From the NCBI RefSeq assembly GCF_047663525.1, contig NC_092591.1, positions 29,793,001 through 29,857,000 of the forward strand: 64,000 nucleotides of DNA, read 5' to 3'. Of the stretch, positions 1-12,100 are shown piece by piece. Position 1 is the first letter of the stretch; each line of letters starts with the position of its first letter. The notes under the pieces are model-generated. The model had not been told where the DNA came from. It searched no databases and saw only the letters and a list, made by a program, of their open reading frames with translations. Source of the stretch: Anas platyrhynchos (lineage: Eukaryota > Chordata > Aves > Anseriformes > Anatidae). A program made the translations under genes and the position numbers.

Positions 1-573
1 CCAGGCACATACAGGCCACTGATGTTGAACCATAGCAATATGAAGCTGATTGCTACTCTCCTATCCAACATATAGGACATAAAGAGGACAAAAAGCTCAT
101 GAGGTGTGAAACAGAAATGCTTCCTGAGCAAGTCTGATCTCAGAATTCCAGATCTAGCAACCAGAATCTTTGGATTTGCAAGGAACCAGCATAGCTGCTC
201 CTCCCCATCCCCACATCATCTCCACAGTAATTTTTGTGACCCTGCAGAGCAGTTGTTTAATGACCATTGAAGGGGAATGGTGCACCAGCCTATAACAAGT
301 TTTCTGTGCTCATTTTTTGAACAGCAGACTGTCCCTCTGTCTACATTGATAAATGCTTTGCAATTTGTCAGATGGCTCAGGAGTCAGTGTGGCTGTTTCT
401 GGAAAATTATTTCTACTGTCATAGATCAAGAATCACAGATAACACCATGGAAATACCTGTCACTCTACACGTAATAGGTAATTACCCCCATATTTCACAG
501 GATTTCTGATCTCTTCAGCCAGCTGGTGGAAATGAAACAGGACTGAATATTCTGGTTTATTTATTTATATTTA

Positions 574-612
<39 letters not shown>

Positions 613-2101
613 TTATTTATTTTTATTAATTTTGAGCATAAACTAGGGACCAGGAAAGATGACTAGGGTCATTAATAAAACGTGCTTATGTGACTTAATC
701 CCTTGATTACTGTAGGTCAGTCAGTACACTGAATTCTGTTGGAGACTTTGTAGTGGTATGGATACATGTGTGGCTTTAGCAGCTTCTTAAAACGTGGCAT
801 TGAAACTTAAATGTCCTTGGATAGACTTTCATGTCATTTCTTAAGTTGGTGAAATATTTTCAAAACAACAACTCAGAATACATTACTGTAGGCAAAAGCT
901 CTTTTGGTTATTAGTTGCCCTATGAACACATTGCAAACATGTTCTACAGATAAGAATGAAGTTCAGATTACTTCCATAGTATAAGAATGTGCATTTGTTA
1001 TCACTAAGATCTGACTTCCTGCAGATAAGTCATTAGTTTAGCCTTCATGTCAGGGCAGCAACCACAGAAAGGCCACTAAAAGACATCCTTCACCTTTTTT
1101 TTTTTTTTTTTTTTTTTTTAAGGAACCATGTGCAATATCAGCTATTTAGCACACTGTTTTAACACAGCCTCAGGTCCACATCAAGCTGTAAGTTTATCAC
1201 CCCAGCACAGAGGCACGTAGTTAAGGTATACACAGATTTACAGCCACAATGCACAAAGGAGATGGCACAGTACTCCCCTTCTCTTGCATCCGTTTCCACC
1301 TTTTTGTCAGCCATACCTTTGCTTTCACTTGGAAGTGCTGTTCCTGGTTATGGACTCACAGACCTAAAGCACACTCGATAAGCCTTCCTTCAGTCCACCA
1401 ACACTCTGAAAAGCCAGGGCAGGCCCAGACAGTGGTCACAGAAAGTCCATGACTGAAAAGCCTCCCCATTGTCCCACTTGCTATAGTTTTCTAGGATTCC
1501 TTTTACTGTATAGATATCAGCATAGCCGATATCTCCAGTTTGTAGGAGCTGATTCACATGCCGGCAGACTGAGATATGTGGCACAAGCTATGGCCAGATA
1601 TGCTTGTTGAACTATTGGCATGCCAGTTGAAAACACCCAGACTGATGAGCTTAAATGATAGCAAAGGAGCTTTCCCTCCAGTCAGTCTCCCACAGAGGAT
1701 ACAGTTACATTATTTTCCACAGGAATGAAATGGTCAGTAAGAGGAAACAGTTCTATAAACTACTTTAACAGAAGTGTGTGCACCATTAAGTGTGCCTACA
1801 GTACCTGGCTGGCAACACCCATGTTTAAGACCAAGGTTCTCATCTAAGCTTCTTCCATGCTCAATGGAGGAAAAGATTACAAGCCAAGGTCACCTCCTCC
1901 TGTAATAATGACCCAGAGTTGTGCCATCCAGTTAGCTGTCTGGAGATGCATACTTCTCCCTTTTAACTGTAAACGGAGTCCAGAGAAGGAGTTTCTTTCC
2001 AGGATCTGTCTTTTAGATGATTAAAGTAAGAGATGTCATTACCAGCAGTCCCTATCCAATTGCTTGGGCTTCCAGAGGAGGCCAGAGGCAGAAAGATGTT
2101 C
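1..2101. other. Intergenic, AT-rich
   Basis: No gene is recognised here. It holds a TTA/TTTA-type simple repeat at about 557-607 and a 25-base T run at about 1095-1119. The short open frames present look like chance. It lies downstream of the minus-strand olfactory receptor, so its right end probably contains that gene's 3' UTR. Confidence 0.6.
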
Positions 2102-3058
2102 TTATTTTGTTAAAATAGTTCTCACCTGGCTGATTACTCTTCCAAGGGCACATTTGACTTCTTTGTTCCTCAGACTGTAGATTATGGGGTTTAGCAGCGG
2201 AGTGAGGATCCCATAGAGCATGGAAACTATCCTATCATGATCAGGTGAGTAGGCAGAAGAAGGCCGTACATACGTGCAAATAGTAGTCCCATAGAAAAGG
2301 CATACCACTGTCAAGTGAGAGCTGCAAGTGGAGAAAGCCTTGTGCCTGCTCTCAGCAGAGTTCATGTACAGGATAGCCAAAAGGATATACACATATGAGA
2401 CCAGAGTGACCACAAAGGCACTGCTTCCAAGGACCCCAGCTACTATAAGAATCACCAGTTCCCTACTGTAAGTAGGTAAACAGGAGAGGGCCATCACAGG
2501 TGGAATATCACAGTAATATTGGTCAACTTCATTAGAATCACAAAAAAAGAGTGTAAAAATCAAAGATGTGTGCAATAGAGAATTAAAAAGTCCTGCTATC
2601 CAGGTGCCAATGGCTAGGCGAGCACATAGTTTCATACTCACAATATTAACGTACTGCAGCGGATGACATATGGCAACGTAACGGTCATATGCCATCACAG
2701 CCAAGAGAAAAATCTCTGTGCCTACAACATCAATGAGGAAGAACAGCTGGAATATGCAGCCACTGAATGAAATCACGTTGTTCTCAGACAACAAGACCTC
2801 CAGCATCTTTGGCACAGTAATAGTGGGGCATAAGATATCCAGTAGGGATAAGTTGCCAAGGAAGAAGTACATAGGGTTGTGCAGACGAGTATCTGTGCTA
2901 ATGGCAACAAACACTGTGATGTTGCCTGCCATGGTGACCAAATAGATGATCAAAAACAGCACAAAAAGAAAAAAACGCACCCCTGGAGCATCAGATAGGC
3001 CTATGAGAATAAATTCAGATACTGTTGATGTGTTGACCCTGTGCATCTTATCATTCAT
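2102..3058 (-). CDS. Olfactory receptor, class II (318 aa), intact
   Basis: Predicted odorant-binding seven-transmembrane receptor of the ciliary membrane of olfactory neurons, signalling through Golf by family knowledge. The frame is open for 318 residues, a normal OR length. Diagnostic motifs appear in order: an N-glycosylation sequon NTS at residues 9-11, the TM1 GN, PMYFF at the start of TM2, MAYDRYVAIC at the end of TM3, KAFSTCSSH at the start of TM6, and NPIIYSLRN in TM7. The long second extracellular loop has the expected cysteines. Two Mets (1 and 5) could start the protein; the first lies 25 nt inside the exon that begins after a strong 3' splice site, so it is chosen. It is on the same strand as the next two ORs but clearly more divergent from them, closer to the OR5/8/9-like groups than to OR4; the subfamily is not certain. 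No damage is visible. Confidence 0.95.
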   Translation of the reverse strand: MNDKMHRVNTSTVSEFILIGLSDAPGVRFFLFVLFLIIYLVTMAGNITVFVAISTDTRLHNPMYFFLGNLSLLDILCPTITVPKMLEVLLSENNVISFSGCIFQLFFLIDVVGTEIFLLAVMAYDRYVAICHPLQYVNIVSMKLCARLAIGTWIAGLFNSLLHTSLIFTLFFCDSNEVDQYYCDIPPVMALSCLPTYSRELVILIVAGVLGSSAFVVTLVSYVYILLAILYMNSAESRHKAFSTCSSHLTVVCLFYGTTICTYVRPSSAYSPDHDRIVSMLYGILTPLLNPIIYSLRNKEVKCALGRVISQVRTILTK

Positions 3059-3083
3059 TGTAGAAATGATTGCAGAGGTGTAC

Positions 3084-3118
3084 CTGGAAAAAAAAAAGAA
3101 AAAAAAGAAAAAAAAAAG
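3084..3118 (-). promoter_or_regulatory. 3' splice site upstream of OR coding exon
   Basis: Read on the minus strand there is a ~30-nt tract of almost only T with a few C, ending in CCAG, followed by G. The exon would start at 3083 and reach the ATG after 25 nt. OR genes usually have a non-coding first exon and a single coding exon, so this is the probable acceptor. Its first exon was not located. Confidence 0.7.
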
Positions 3119-6100
3119 TTGTAATAGTCAAAATTTCATTACCTTATAAACAGTGTGATTTTTTAAATCTCTTTTGCATTTCAAATACATTTGTAAGTTT
3201 GCATCACCACACTCAACATCTGAATTTTGCTCTCATATATGTAAGATAAAGGCAAAAAATAGTATTAAGCTTAACAGTGATTAACCAAAAAAAAAATTAA
3301 CTCTTTGAGTGCAAGTCATCTTCTCAGACTGGGGAGCTGAAAAGTTGAATACAAAGATACCTCCCCTCTGTAGTGACTAGCTTGGTTGAACATGGCTCCA
3401 AGCAACCCAACTGGGCTTTGAAAGCAGCTGTACTCTGAACAGGGGAAGGGTAGGAATACAGATCTCTAAAAAACATTTCAATATAAATTTTACGATACTA
3501 TCATCATCAAAGAAGTCTGGGTTACTAATAGAAACTAAAGACCTAATTTTTAAGTGAGTAATGCTACCACAGAGGAATTAAAACCCTGGTTATCAGCAGA
3601 AGGTATATACCCAGAATACATTTATTTTTTTCAGCTTTATCCAGTAGGATAAAAAAGGGATATAACCCATTATCTAATTGAAGATCTTCCTCTTCTCAAT
3701 AAACTTTACCCATTGGGCTTTCACATCAATATTAATACTTTCAGGATGTGACTGGATGTTTTTTTTTTCTTTCTCCCAATTCAACCAAGTTTAAGGAGAT
3801 AGCACACCATTGCTACATTAAACATAACTCGTGAAAATAATTTACACAGTAGTTCTAGAGAGAGATAAAGCAAGGCACAACACAAATACCTCCTTACTTG
3901 CAAATTGAAACACGATGAGATGGTGTGAATATCATAACACATTCTCATTCATAAGGGATACGGAGAAACAACTAAAATAGGAGACTGATACCCCATTTGA
4001 GATAGGCTTGGCTGTCGTCTCGTTCTCATATAAGCTTGCTTCCATCTTGAAAGGGACTAAGGTCAGAGCTTAAAACACCATAAGAAATATTTAGGCCAGC
4101 ATGAATAAAAGGCACATGGTATTTCAAATCAGAGCATCACTTGTTCTTAGAGTTGGGAGGTTATTCAGCTGCAACACAGTGGAAACACACAAATACTCAC
4201 TGCAACAAAGAATTAATTGCTGGTAATATACAGTGGTCTGTATCTCCGGGAAATGTCACTGTTCTTTTTCTTCTTTCTACATCTGATTAAAATATTTGCA
4301 TGACAGAAGAAAAATGATTTCACTGTAGATTTAGGAACACCAATCTATCAAGGAAGTGATGAGTCTGAATTTAGCAGCATAGGCATATTCATAGATAGAA
4401 TCACAGAATGGTTTGAGTTGGAAGAGAACTTTAAAGATCATCTGCAAGCACTGGCAAAAGTGATAGCCTGACTACAAAAGTAAGTCTCTTTTTCAATGAG
4501 GCTTTATAAATATGTGCTGAGGGTGTATCTAGGGACAAGTGTCTCTGAAGTTTTCTTGGATGCTTCCTTTAGTGCATATGAGGCTCTTTCAGAGTGTTGT
4601 CAAAGAGTCAAGGTGAGCTAGAAATGTGATAAAACAATTTCTCTGATTCCCATGACCTTCATGTTGTAGAACCTTCCCACAGAGCTGTGGTTTGATACTT
4701 GAGTCTACTCAGGAAGAAGAAATAGATGGCATCATTTTATCTGAGTCTTACCAGTGTACCTCAGGTGTCATTTCAGATTATTGAAGTTTTACATATCACA
4801 GGGGTCCAGTGTTCTGATTTTTTAAGTTATAGTACTGTCTTAAAAAGACTTGATCACAAACTGATTTCAAATTAACTTGTCTTGGTCTGGTGCCTGAAAT
4901 CTCACCTATCTAAAAAGGTCAAAATAAATTTGGCAACAGCTCCTCTGCAGAAAAATATACCTTAAAAGAGGGCACTGGTAACACATTCAGGCTTTCTTTG
5001 TAGAGTAGAGGGCAGAACCTAAACGACAGCAGTGGGGCAGCTGTGGAGCACTACAAGGTAGGTATCACAGCATCATGTGCCAGCACAAACACCTGCCACG
5101 TGGATTTTATGGGCCATCTCTGATTCCTGTATAGGAGCAATCTTTTAACTATGTATAGCCCCTTCAGCAATGACTTAAGATAAACAGCTTGTGAAAGCCA
5201 TGCACGAATTGAAACAGATGTGTACCCTGGTGTAAGAATGAACATAAGTTACCAGCATTACCTTGAAGAGCAAAAAACAATTTTCCTCGTTCCAGAAAGC
5301 ATCCATGCATTCAGTTATTGAAGCACCACTTTCCATGTGATGTACAGAGTGGCTGATCTGTTTCTTTTCCAGTATTACCTGCCCATAACTTCTACAATAG
5401 TAACATGAATTATATTGTTTGTCAATCATTCTTAAAGCCTGTTCACAGTCTTTGCAGCGTGGGACTCATACACAGGAATCTTAATTTTGTACATCACAAG
5501 ATAAAAAGGAGCTCTCCAAGGATTACAAAGCACAGGCCTATCCTGCAATGGTTGTATAGACCTTTGGCTGGAAGAAGTTTGCGTTGTCCCAGTCTGCCTT
5601 TGTGTACTGCAGTCAGCCCTAGGATCATCAGACATCATACTTCTGGTGAAGTTTTGCAACAAAGAATGGAGCTAATCATTTTGTAATAAACCCAGAGGTT
5701 GGCAATATGTACACCGAAGATCAATTGCATCCGTACCTTTGAGCAAAACTAAAACTGTGCTCTTTCATCCTCCTAAACTGGCATAATGCCACTTCCACTA
5801 ACTGAAAGCTCTTTGCAGGTACCCATCTTTCCGTCGAAGAGCCACTGGAGGGCGATATTGCAATGCAAAATCTGGACGCGGTACAAGGCGCCAAACAACA
5901 TTGTGGTACCAGCAGTCAAGCGATGATGTCTAAGTACCGGCCACAAAAAAAGGGCCTCCTACCTAAGTGTGGGCTATTTACTACTTCCTGGGATTTAAAA
6001 TGTCAGGCCTTATGTTTAAAGTCCAGGGTTGATAATCTATCCTTAGTACAACATTGACTGATATTCTGCTCAACTATTCTTTGCTAGCCACCAGCATGAT

Positions 6101-8999
6101 GTACATATGGTAGCCTGCTAACTCGCCAAAAGGCAGACTTGTAAAAAGCAGTGGTATAAGTAATGTGTATGAGTATAGACCCCTTTAAGGAGAGTTTCAC
6201 ATCATATCTGAAACACTTTTTTTAGCATGTCTGCTATGGCCTGTCTAAGTGGCAGTCAACCAGCACCATCAAGAGCACTTTGGGCTGCTGTCTCAATTCC
6301 ACATTTGGTCCTCAGATGTGCTGCTCATGCCACTGCAGGGATACTCTTAGTTGAATTAGGTTATTAGAAGTAGAAGCACAGGACAGTACGTGAGATATGC
6401 TATTAACCTACTCTGATCAGGCTTTCCATTTAGTGAAGTCATTAGTGAAGTTGTTAGCCCAAGACTACAAATAACTAGGCTAGCAAATGATATTACTGAC
6501 CCCCAAGATTATAGTGGCATGTGTAGTTCACAGGCACTAACATGAACCACATGCTGATGTAGTCTTTAAGCTCTCAAGTAAGCCATCAGCAATTACCAAG
6601 AGATTCCTCAGCCATGCCTGGGTCATAAAATTATTTTAGTCAGCTTTATTTGCCATATGCTTGGCAAGGCCTAGTGAATTTTACATAAATGTTTTGTAAG
6701 ACTAGCCTTACTAGCCTCTGCATGAACTGGACACTGAAATACTCAATACATGGGCAGAATTTGCAGCAATTCTGAAATATTGCTCAGGGAATAAAATAGC
6801 CTTATGATCAAATGCCTATACATGATAGTGCTTGTAGAAAAGGTGTTATTCTGCCTCAAGGTAAAAATCAATTTTCACAGGTAGTTTTCCTCACCTTGTA
6901 ATGCCTCAAAGCAGTCTGGAGTTACTTGGATGGTGTAACTCCCCCAGACACTACTGTCCCGTATACCTAAGATGCTGGTTATATGTAGTACAGTGGAAAC
7001 TCCATTACGAATCTTTTTCATGGCAGGACCATCCCTAAGATACGTCAAAATCAAATCACTTTGTCTAACGGCGGGATTAATAAGATTTGTCAGGTCTCCA
7101 GCTAGTAACGCTTACTGTGACCCAAGACTGATGACAGACTCAGCTGCTGCCTGAAGACAAAATCGTGAAGACGAAAATGGTCCTTTTTCTCGGCTGGCCA
7201 TTCATGTTTCTGATAGAGGGAAAAGGTCCTTGAAGGGAATTCTCCCATCTTCACACTTCACAAGGGAATAATCCCACACTGCAATTCACATTGCAAGTGT
7301 GCAATGGCACACTCTGACAATGTCATCTCTTCTAAAATTAAATTCAGAATTTGGGAGTCTATTCAGGACGTTGACTCATATTGGCCAGGATCTGGGAAGA
7401 AGGAGCCCCCTGAAAAGATCTGCAGGACAGGAGCCCTAGGCAGCTGGAGGGGACGGGGACAGCTCTGAATTGGCCTCATCTTCCTCAAGAACCATTTCTG
7501 AGTTTAGAAAAGTGGAGAAGTATTGAAAACAGCCCGGTCCAAGCAGTTTTAAAGCCAGCCCCTAACAGGGGCACGCAGCTACCTCTGCTTGACCTGTAAT
7601 CTTGCAATTCAATGGGTTAGGCAAGGATCCCCTCCCTTTTCTTGGGATTGAACAAAAGCACTGTAGAAATCCTTCTAGTTTTCACAGGACATTTTTCCTT
7701 CGAGACAGTCTCTCACTTCCCCTTAGATTAGAGCCATAATCAAACCTGGCTGTATGCTCGGAGAGCTGCTAATTTCCAGGAGAGAAAGCTTGAGATCCTA
7801 ACGATGCACAGTGGAGCCAATTTAAACACACTTAAACTCTCCTGCCAAGTTACGTCATTGCAGTTTGTCAGGCACCAACTTTTTAAACTGCATCTACTGA
7901 GACCTTATTAGAATCATCCCAAGTCATTTCCCGCAGAGACAAACAAATTATGTTAAATAGTTTGCCTTGCGTATTGAGACATGGGCTCCCAAAAACAGAA
8001 TGGTGTTTGCATTTGACTTCCTTGTCAAAAAATCTGAGTGATTGCTTCAAATACGTGTAGTAATTTGTACCGTGTTTCCTCATAGAATAGCAAAGGGCAT
8101 AGCAGAAATTTCCCCGACCCGAAATGTGGAACCTTAAAAAAAAAAAAAAGTAGGAAATTACAGTTTGACAATTACAGGTTAAAGAAACAACTGAAAGTCA
8201 GCATTGTTTCTCATAGTACATTATCATCTTTCAAAAATTGTTAGTCAGCCACTAAGAGTTACCAGCCTGATGTGCATCTTTTGCATAGTCCCTCCCTTCT
8301 GCCTCCCAGCTTAAACATTTCTTCTTCATGGGCCATACCCTAACACAGAAAAAAAAAAAAGAAAAAAAAAAAGGCAACTGATTGGAAATCCTGTGCTGAA
8401 TTCAAATGTTCGTTGACACAATCTATGGAACAGACTAGCTCATACAAAGAAAGCTTTTAGAGTAAAATAGTTGAAATGTGACAGTATATGTCCTGTAGGA
8501 GGTCGAGGTGCCACAGCTTCCACAGACAAATGGCAAGGTCCTTTTCAGCTTTAAAATTCATGGGATTTGTTCCACAGTCTTATGCCATGCCATGTGATGG
8601 AAAGACAGGATCAAACTTTTAATTTTCTCAAAGATCTCAGAAAGCCAAACTAGAAACTGAACATGTACTTCTCAAAAATCTACCCACTTACTAGCCCAAG
8701 GGTCTCTCTCTCATCATGCCCAATGTGTTAATCCTGCCTACTTTGGTCTGCACCCCAGATGTAGCAGGATAGAAACAGATTGCCTTCAGCAGCAGATTAA
8801 AAATGGCACAAAATGGCCATGACTCCAACACAGCAGGATCCCGACAAATGCAGTGGGTGACAGAGGATGGTGGTTACTAAAAGAGCAAGGAGGGGAAGGA
8901 AAAGCCCCCTCCCAAAACTAGCAATTGTGCCCTTGTTCTCCTGTCTCCTTGGTATGAACAGTATGTTCCAGCTCTTCAGGGCTGTCTCTTAACACAAGC
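3119..8999. other. Intergenic, AT-rich
   Basis: No gene is recognised. It contains a small CR1 remnant near 4.4 kb, A-rich runs at about 8134-8150 and 8347-8372, and a weak terminal-inverted-repeat-like start near 6.99 kb. It should contain the non-coding first exon of the OR at 2.1-3.1 kb, but that exon cannot be picked out by eye. Confidence 0.5.
4393..4445 (-). mobile_element. CR1 LINE, 3' end remnant
   Basis: About 50 bases match the reverse complement of the CR1 3' UTR end: ATAGAATCACAGAATGGTTT, then a TTGGAAGAGA-type stretch and AAAGATCATCT. This is the canonical very 3' end of the avian CR1 LINE. Everything upstream has been lost to truncation or decay. Confidence 0.75.
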
Positions 9000-9150
9000 T
9001 ACAGAATCACAAATTCATGAAGTCTCTGAGGTTGGAAGAGACACCTTGCAATCACGCACTGCCCCTGCTCAAACAGGGTCAGGCAGAGCTGATCACCCAG
9101 GATTGTGTCCAGGAAGGTTTTGAATATTCCCAAGGACATTCAAAGGATAT
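9000..9150 (-). mobile_element. CR1 LINE, 3' UTR fragment (old)
   Basis: The plus strand reads as an antisense CR1 3' UTR: an AGAATCACAAATTCATGAAG-type start, GAGGTTGGAAGAGAC, then the block with CTCAAACAGGGTCAGGCAGA and the TGTCCAGGAAGGTTTTGAAT segment typical of avian CR1 subfamilies. It is diverged and 5'-truncated. Confidence 0.7.
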
Positions 9151-12100
9151 ACAAGCTGCCAGGGCAGCTCATATCCCAAACTCTGCTCCATGATTACCCT
9201 TTAGTTCCATCAAAGCTCTCAAAGCATAATTTCCTCTGCCATTTTCTCTACTGTACCAACATACAAGGGTGTCTCCATCCCATCTGCCCATACATATCAA
9301 CCCACATACACTGACAAAGGCTGGTAACTAGCTATTTGGAGACACAGGTCTCAGTCCCTTGTTCTAAAAAGACCTTTGGCACTGCAAAATACATTCACGC
9401 AACATGAAAACATGCAGAGACACCACTCTGGCCTCATTGTACAGCAGCACAGTTCAGACAAAAAGCCCAAACCAAGGACAACCCAACTTGCTGCAAGGCC
9501 ATCTTCACAGCCCAGGAATGAGGGAACCTACACAGGTGGGAGGCTGAACCAGCTGCTGCCAGTAACACCAGCAAAGTCTGTAGAGTGCATGCCAAGATGT
9601 GGCTGAGCTGGCAGAGCAAGGCACACAGCTGACCCCAAGCTTTTTGGGGAAGGAAGTGCTCTGCTGTGCTGGGGTGGGTTTGGCTACACAGAAGGCTTCT
9701 GGCTTAGGATGGAGGAGGGCCAATACAGTAAAAGGAGACATGCTGCAGCATAGTGGGGAGTAGAAGGCATGTGTCTAATTGAAATAAGTGTCCTAAACTA
9801 GAGCAAGAAGTGTTGTTTAGAGCACTGCATAGACAAACAGCCAGAGGTTTGGACTGGTGCTTGGCCTGGATTTCACAGGCAGCAGCAAAGACTGAGCAGT
9901 GGTAACAGCAAAATATGTTGCACCAACCTGGGGCTAGCACTTGCCTTGTTTCAGGCAATAACAGACAGTGAGGTGGTCAGAAACTGCAAAGAGAAAGCTA
10001 TCTACACATCTTCAGCAGACACATACTGGTTTGCAGGGGGTCAATTCTGCTCCTAGACTTCATCGTCACAGCCATCCTGTGACTTGTCCCCAAAGTCCAG
10101 CTAAGCCCCTTCAGTTTAACCATAGTGCTGCCTGCTGCTATTTCAGTCCACCTTCACCCCCATGCAGATATGCAGACATCTTTCCCACAAGCGAGTCCTG
10201 GGCGATGATTACATTCCCAATTATCTTCAGTTGATAAATCTTGAGTACTTAAAGATTGGTATGACAGAGAAATGCAGAAATACTTATAGATCAGCCACCT
10301 AAATTCCCCACTCCCTTCCCCACAAACATACCCCTTTTGCGTTTGCCATAGTTCTTACTTTTTAAAAAACACTTCTGGACTGACTTGTTTCACTGTAGCA
10401 TCCAGTGGCAAGTTTAGCACTAGCAATACTAGCACTGAGATGTAATCTGGAGTGGATATACCAAATTTCTACACCTTTAGGGAGGCCAACAAGCGAACAC
10501 TTCACAGGCTGAATTCATTGTAAGGCTGCATGGAATAGGCTGACACTCTATGCCATTAGAGCTTAAACCTAATTAGGTACCCCATAAATATCTAAAACTT
10601 GATTTGGAAATAGACTCATGAATGACAGTAACAGCAAAGATAGCTTGTTATATCCTTTCTGCCTCTTTGAGAGGAATATCTCTCTCCCATACCAGTCCTC
10701 TCTGAACTGACTGCCCAATCAATTCCTTTGCTTGTGTTCACCCAGAAAAGCACACAGGGCCACTCGGACAAATTCAAAGTCCATTAATCCTCCATCAGCA
10801 AGTTTAACCTACATAAGTCACTAGAGCCCTCTAGTGAGCACCACTAGAGCACTATTTAGACCAGGGATTTTACTAAAGGAAGCAGAGGTTCAGCAAGCGG
10901 AATACAGCACATTTGCCCTGAGACTGGGTGACTGCTTTCTGTATGCTACTGCCATTTCTGCCAATGGTTTAAGCGATCCTGATCTATGTATATTTTAAGC
11001 TATTTTTACTTCTTTTCCATAGTTTGACTTTGATCCATCATTACACTTAGATACAGAAGCTCTTCTAATTTCAAAATGCCACAGAAGTTTGGTGATCTGG
11101 TGTCTTAAACGTTAAACAACGTTAAAACATTTGGGGAAAACGTATAGGAAGATTTCCTCACTGCATTTCCTCATTGCACATAAATGACCTATTTAACCAG
11201 GCTTCCTCTGATATTCTGATGAGTATCAGAAAAAAAGAAACCAGCATCTTCAAAAAGTTATTTTTCCTGAGGATGGGGTGAATTATTTCCAGGAACTGCC
11301 TGTCTCTCTATCCAATAGAGGTGCTGAGGGAGCTTAATTCACTAGATCAGACTCAGCTGACAGTTGCTTAAGCTTACTGGTAGACTGCACCAAATTTTGC
11401 ACCTTCAAAATTCCTGTTTTGTTTTGATTTGTTTTGTTCTTCCCCTCTAAAGGTATCCTTTTCTCTAAGAGATATGGAGCCCCCTTGGCACTGGAATGTG
11501 ATGCTTCAGTGGAATGCCTAAGTTTAGGTGGGGTGAATCCAATCCTAAATCTCAGTCACTCTAGCACAAACTTACTCTAGTCTCTTCTTGGCAGATGGTA
11601 AACTTCTAATGGATTTGTCATATAATTATACCCTCCTAAAGGATTAAGTTTGCAGATGGAGTACAGAAATTTAATTACTGCAAGGTGGAGATTTCGCTTA
11701 TTGAAGACAGCTCGCAAACTCCTAGTGTCTTTTTTTTTATTCTTCTTCCCCAAACACAGTTGCTTTCTCCACATACAAAATGTTGGATTGTGGCAGTTCT
11801 TCCTTTTCATATTGTCCCCTGTAATATTTCAGTAATTTAATTGTGTGAAAGAATCATTACTATTTTCTGAAAAGTTAAAAAAAAATAATTGCAGCCTTTC
11901 AAGTCTAGAAAATCCTACCACCAAAACCTCAGCTGCCTGAAGCACACCTGTAGGGAGCATCGGTGCACGGCCCCTGTGCCTCTGCTACCGGCTGCCGACA
12001 CGTGGTAACAGCACCCGGTAGCCAGGAGTTTTTCTGCCGGGCGTACTGCTCTGAACATGCCATTTCCACCCAATGAAACTGGTTAGATGGTTTCCATTTT

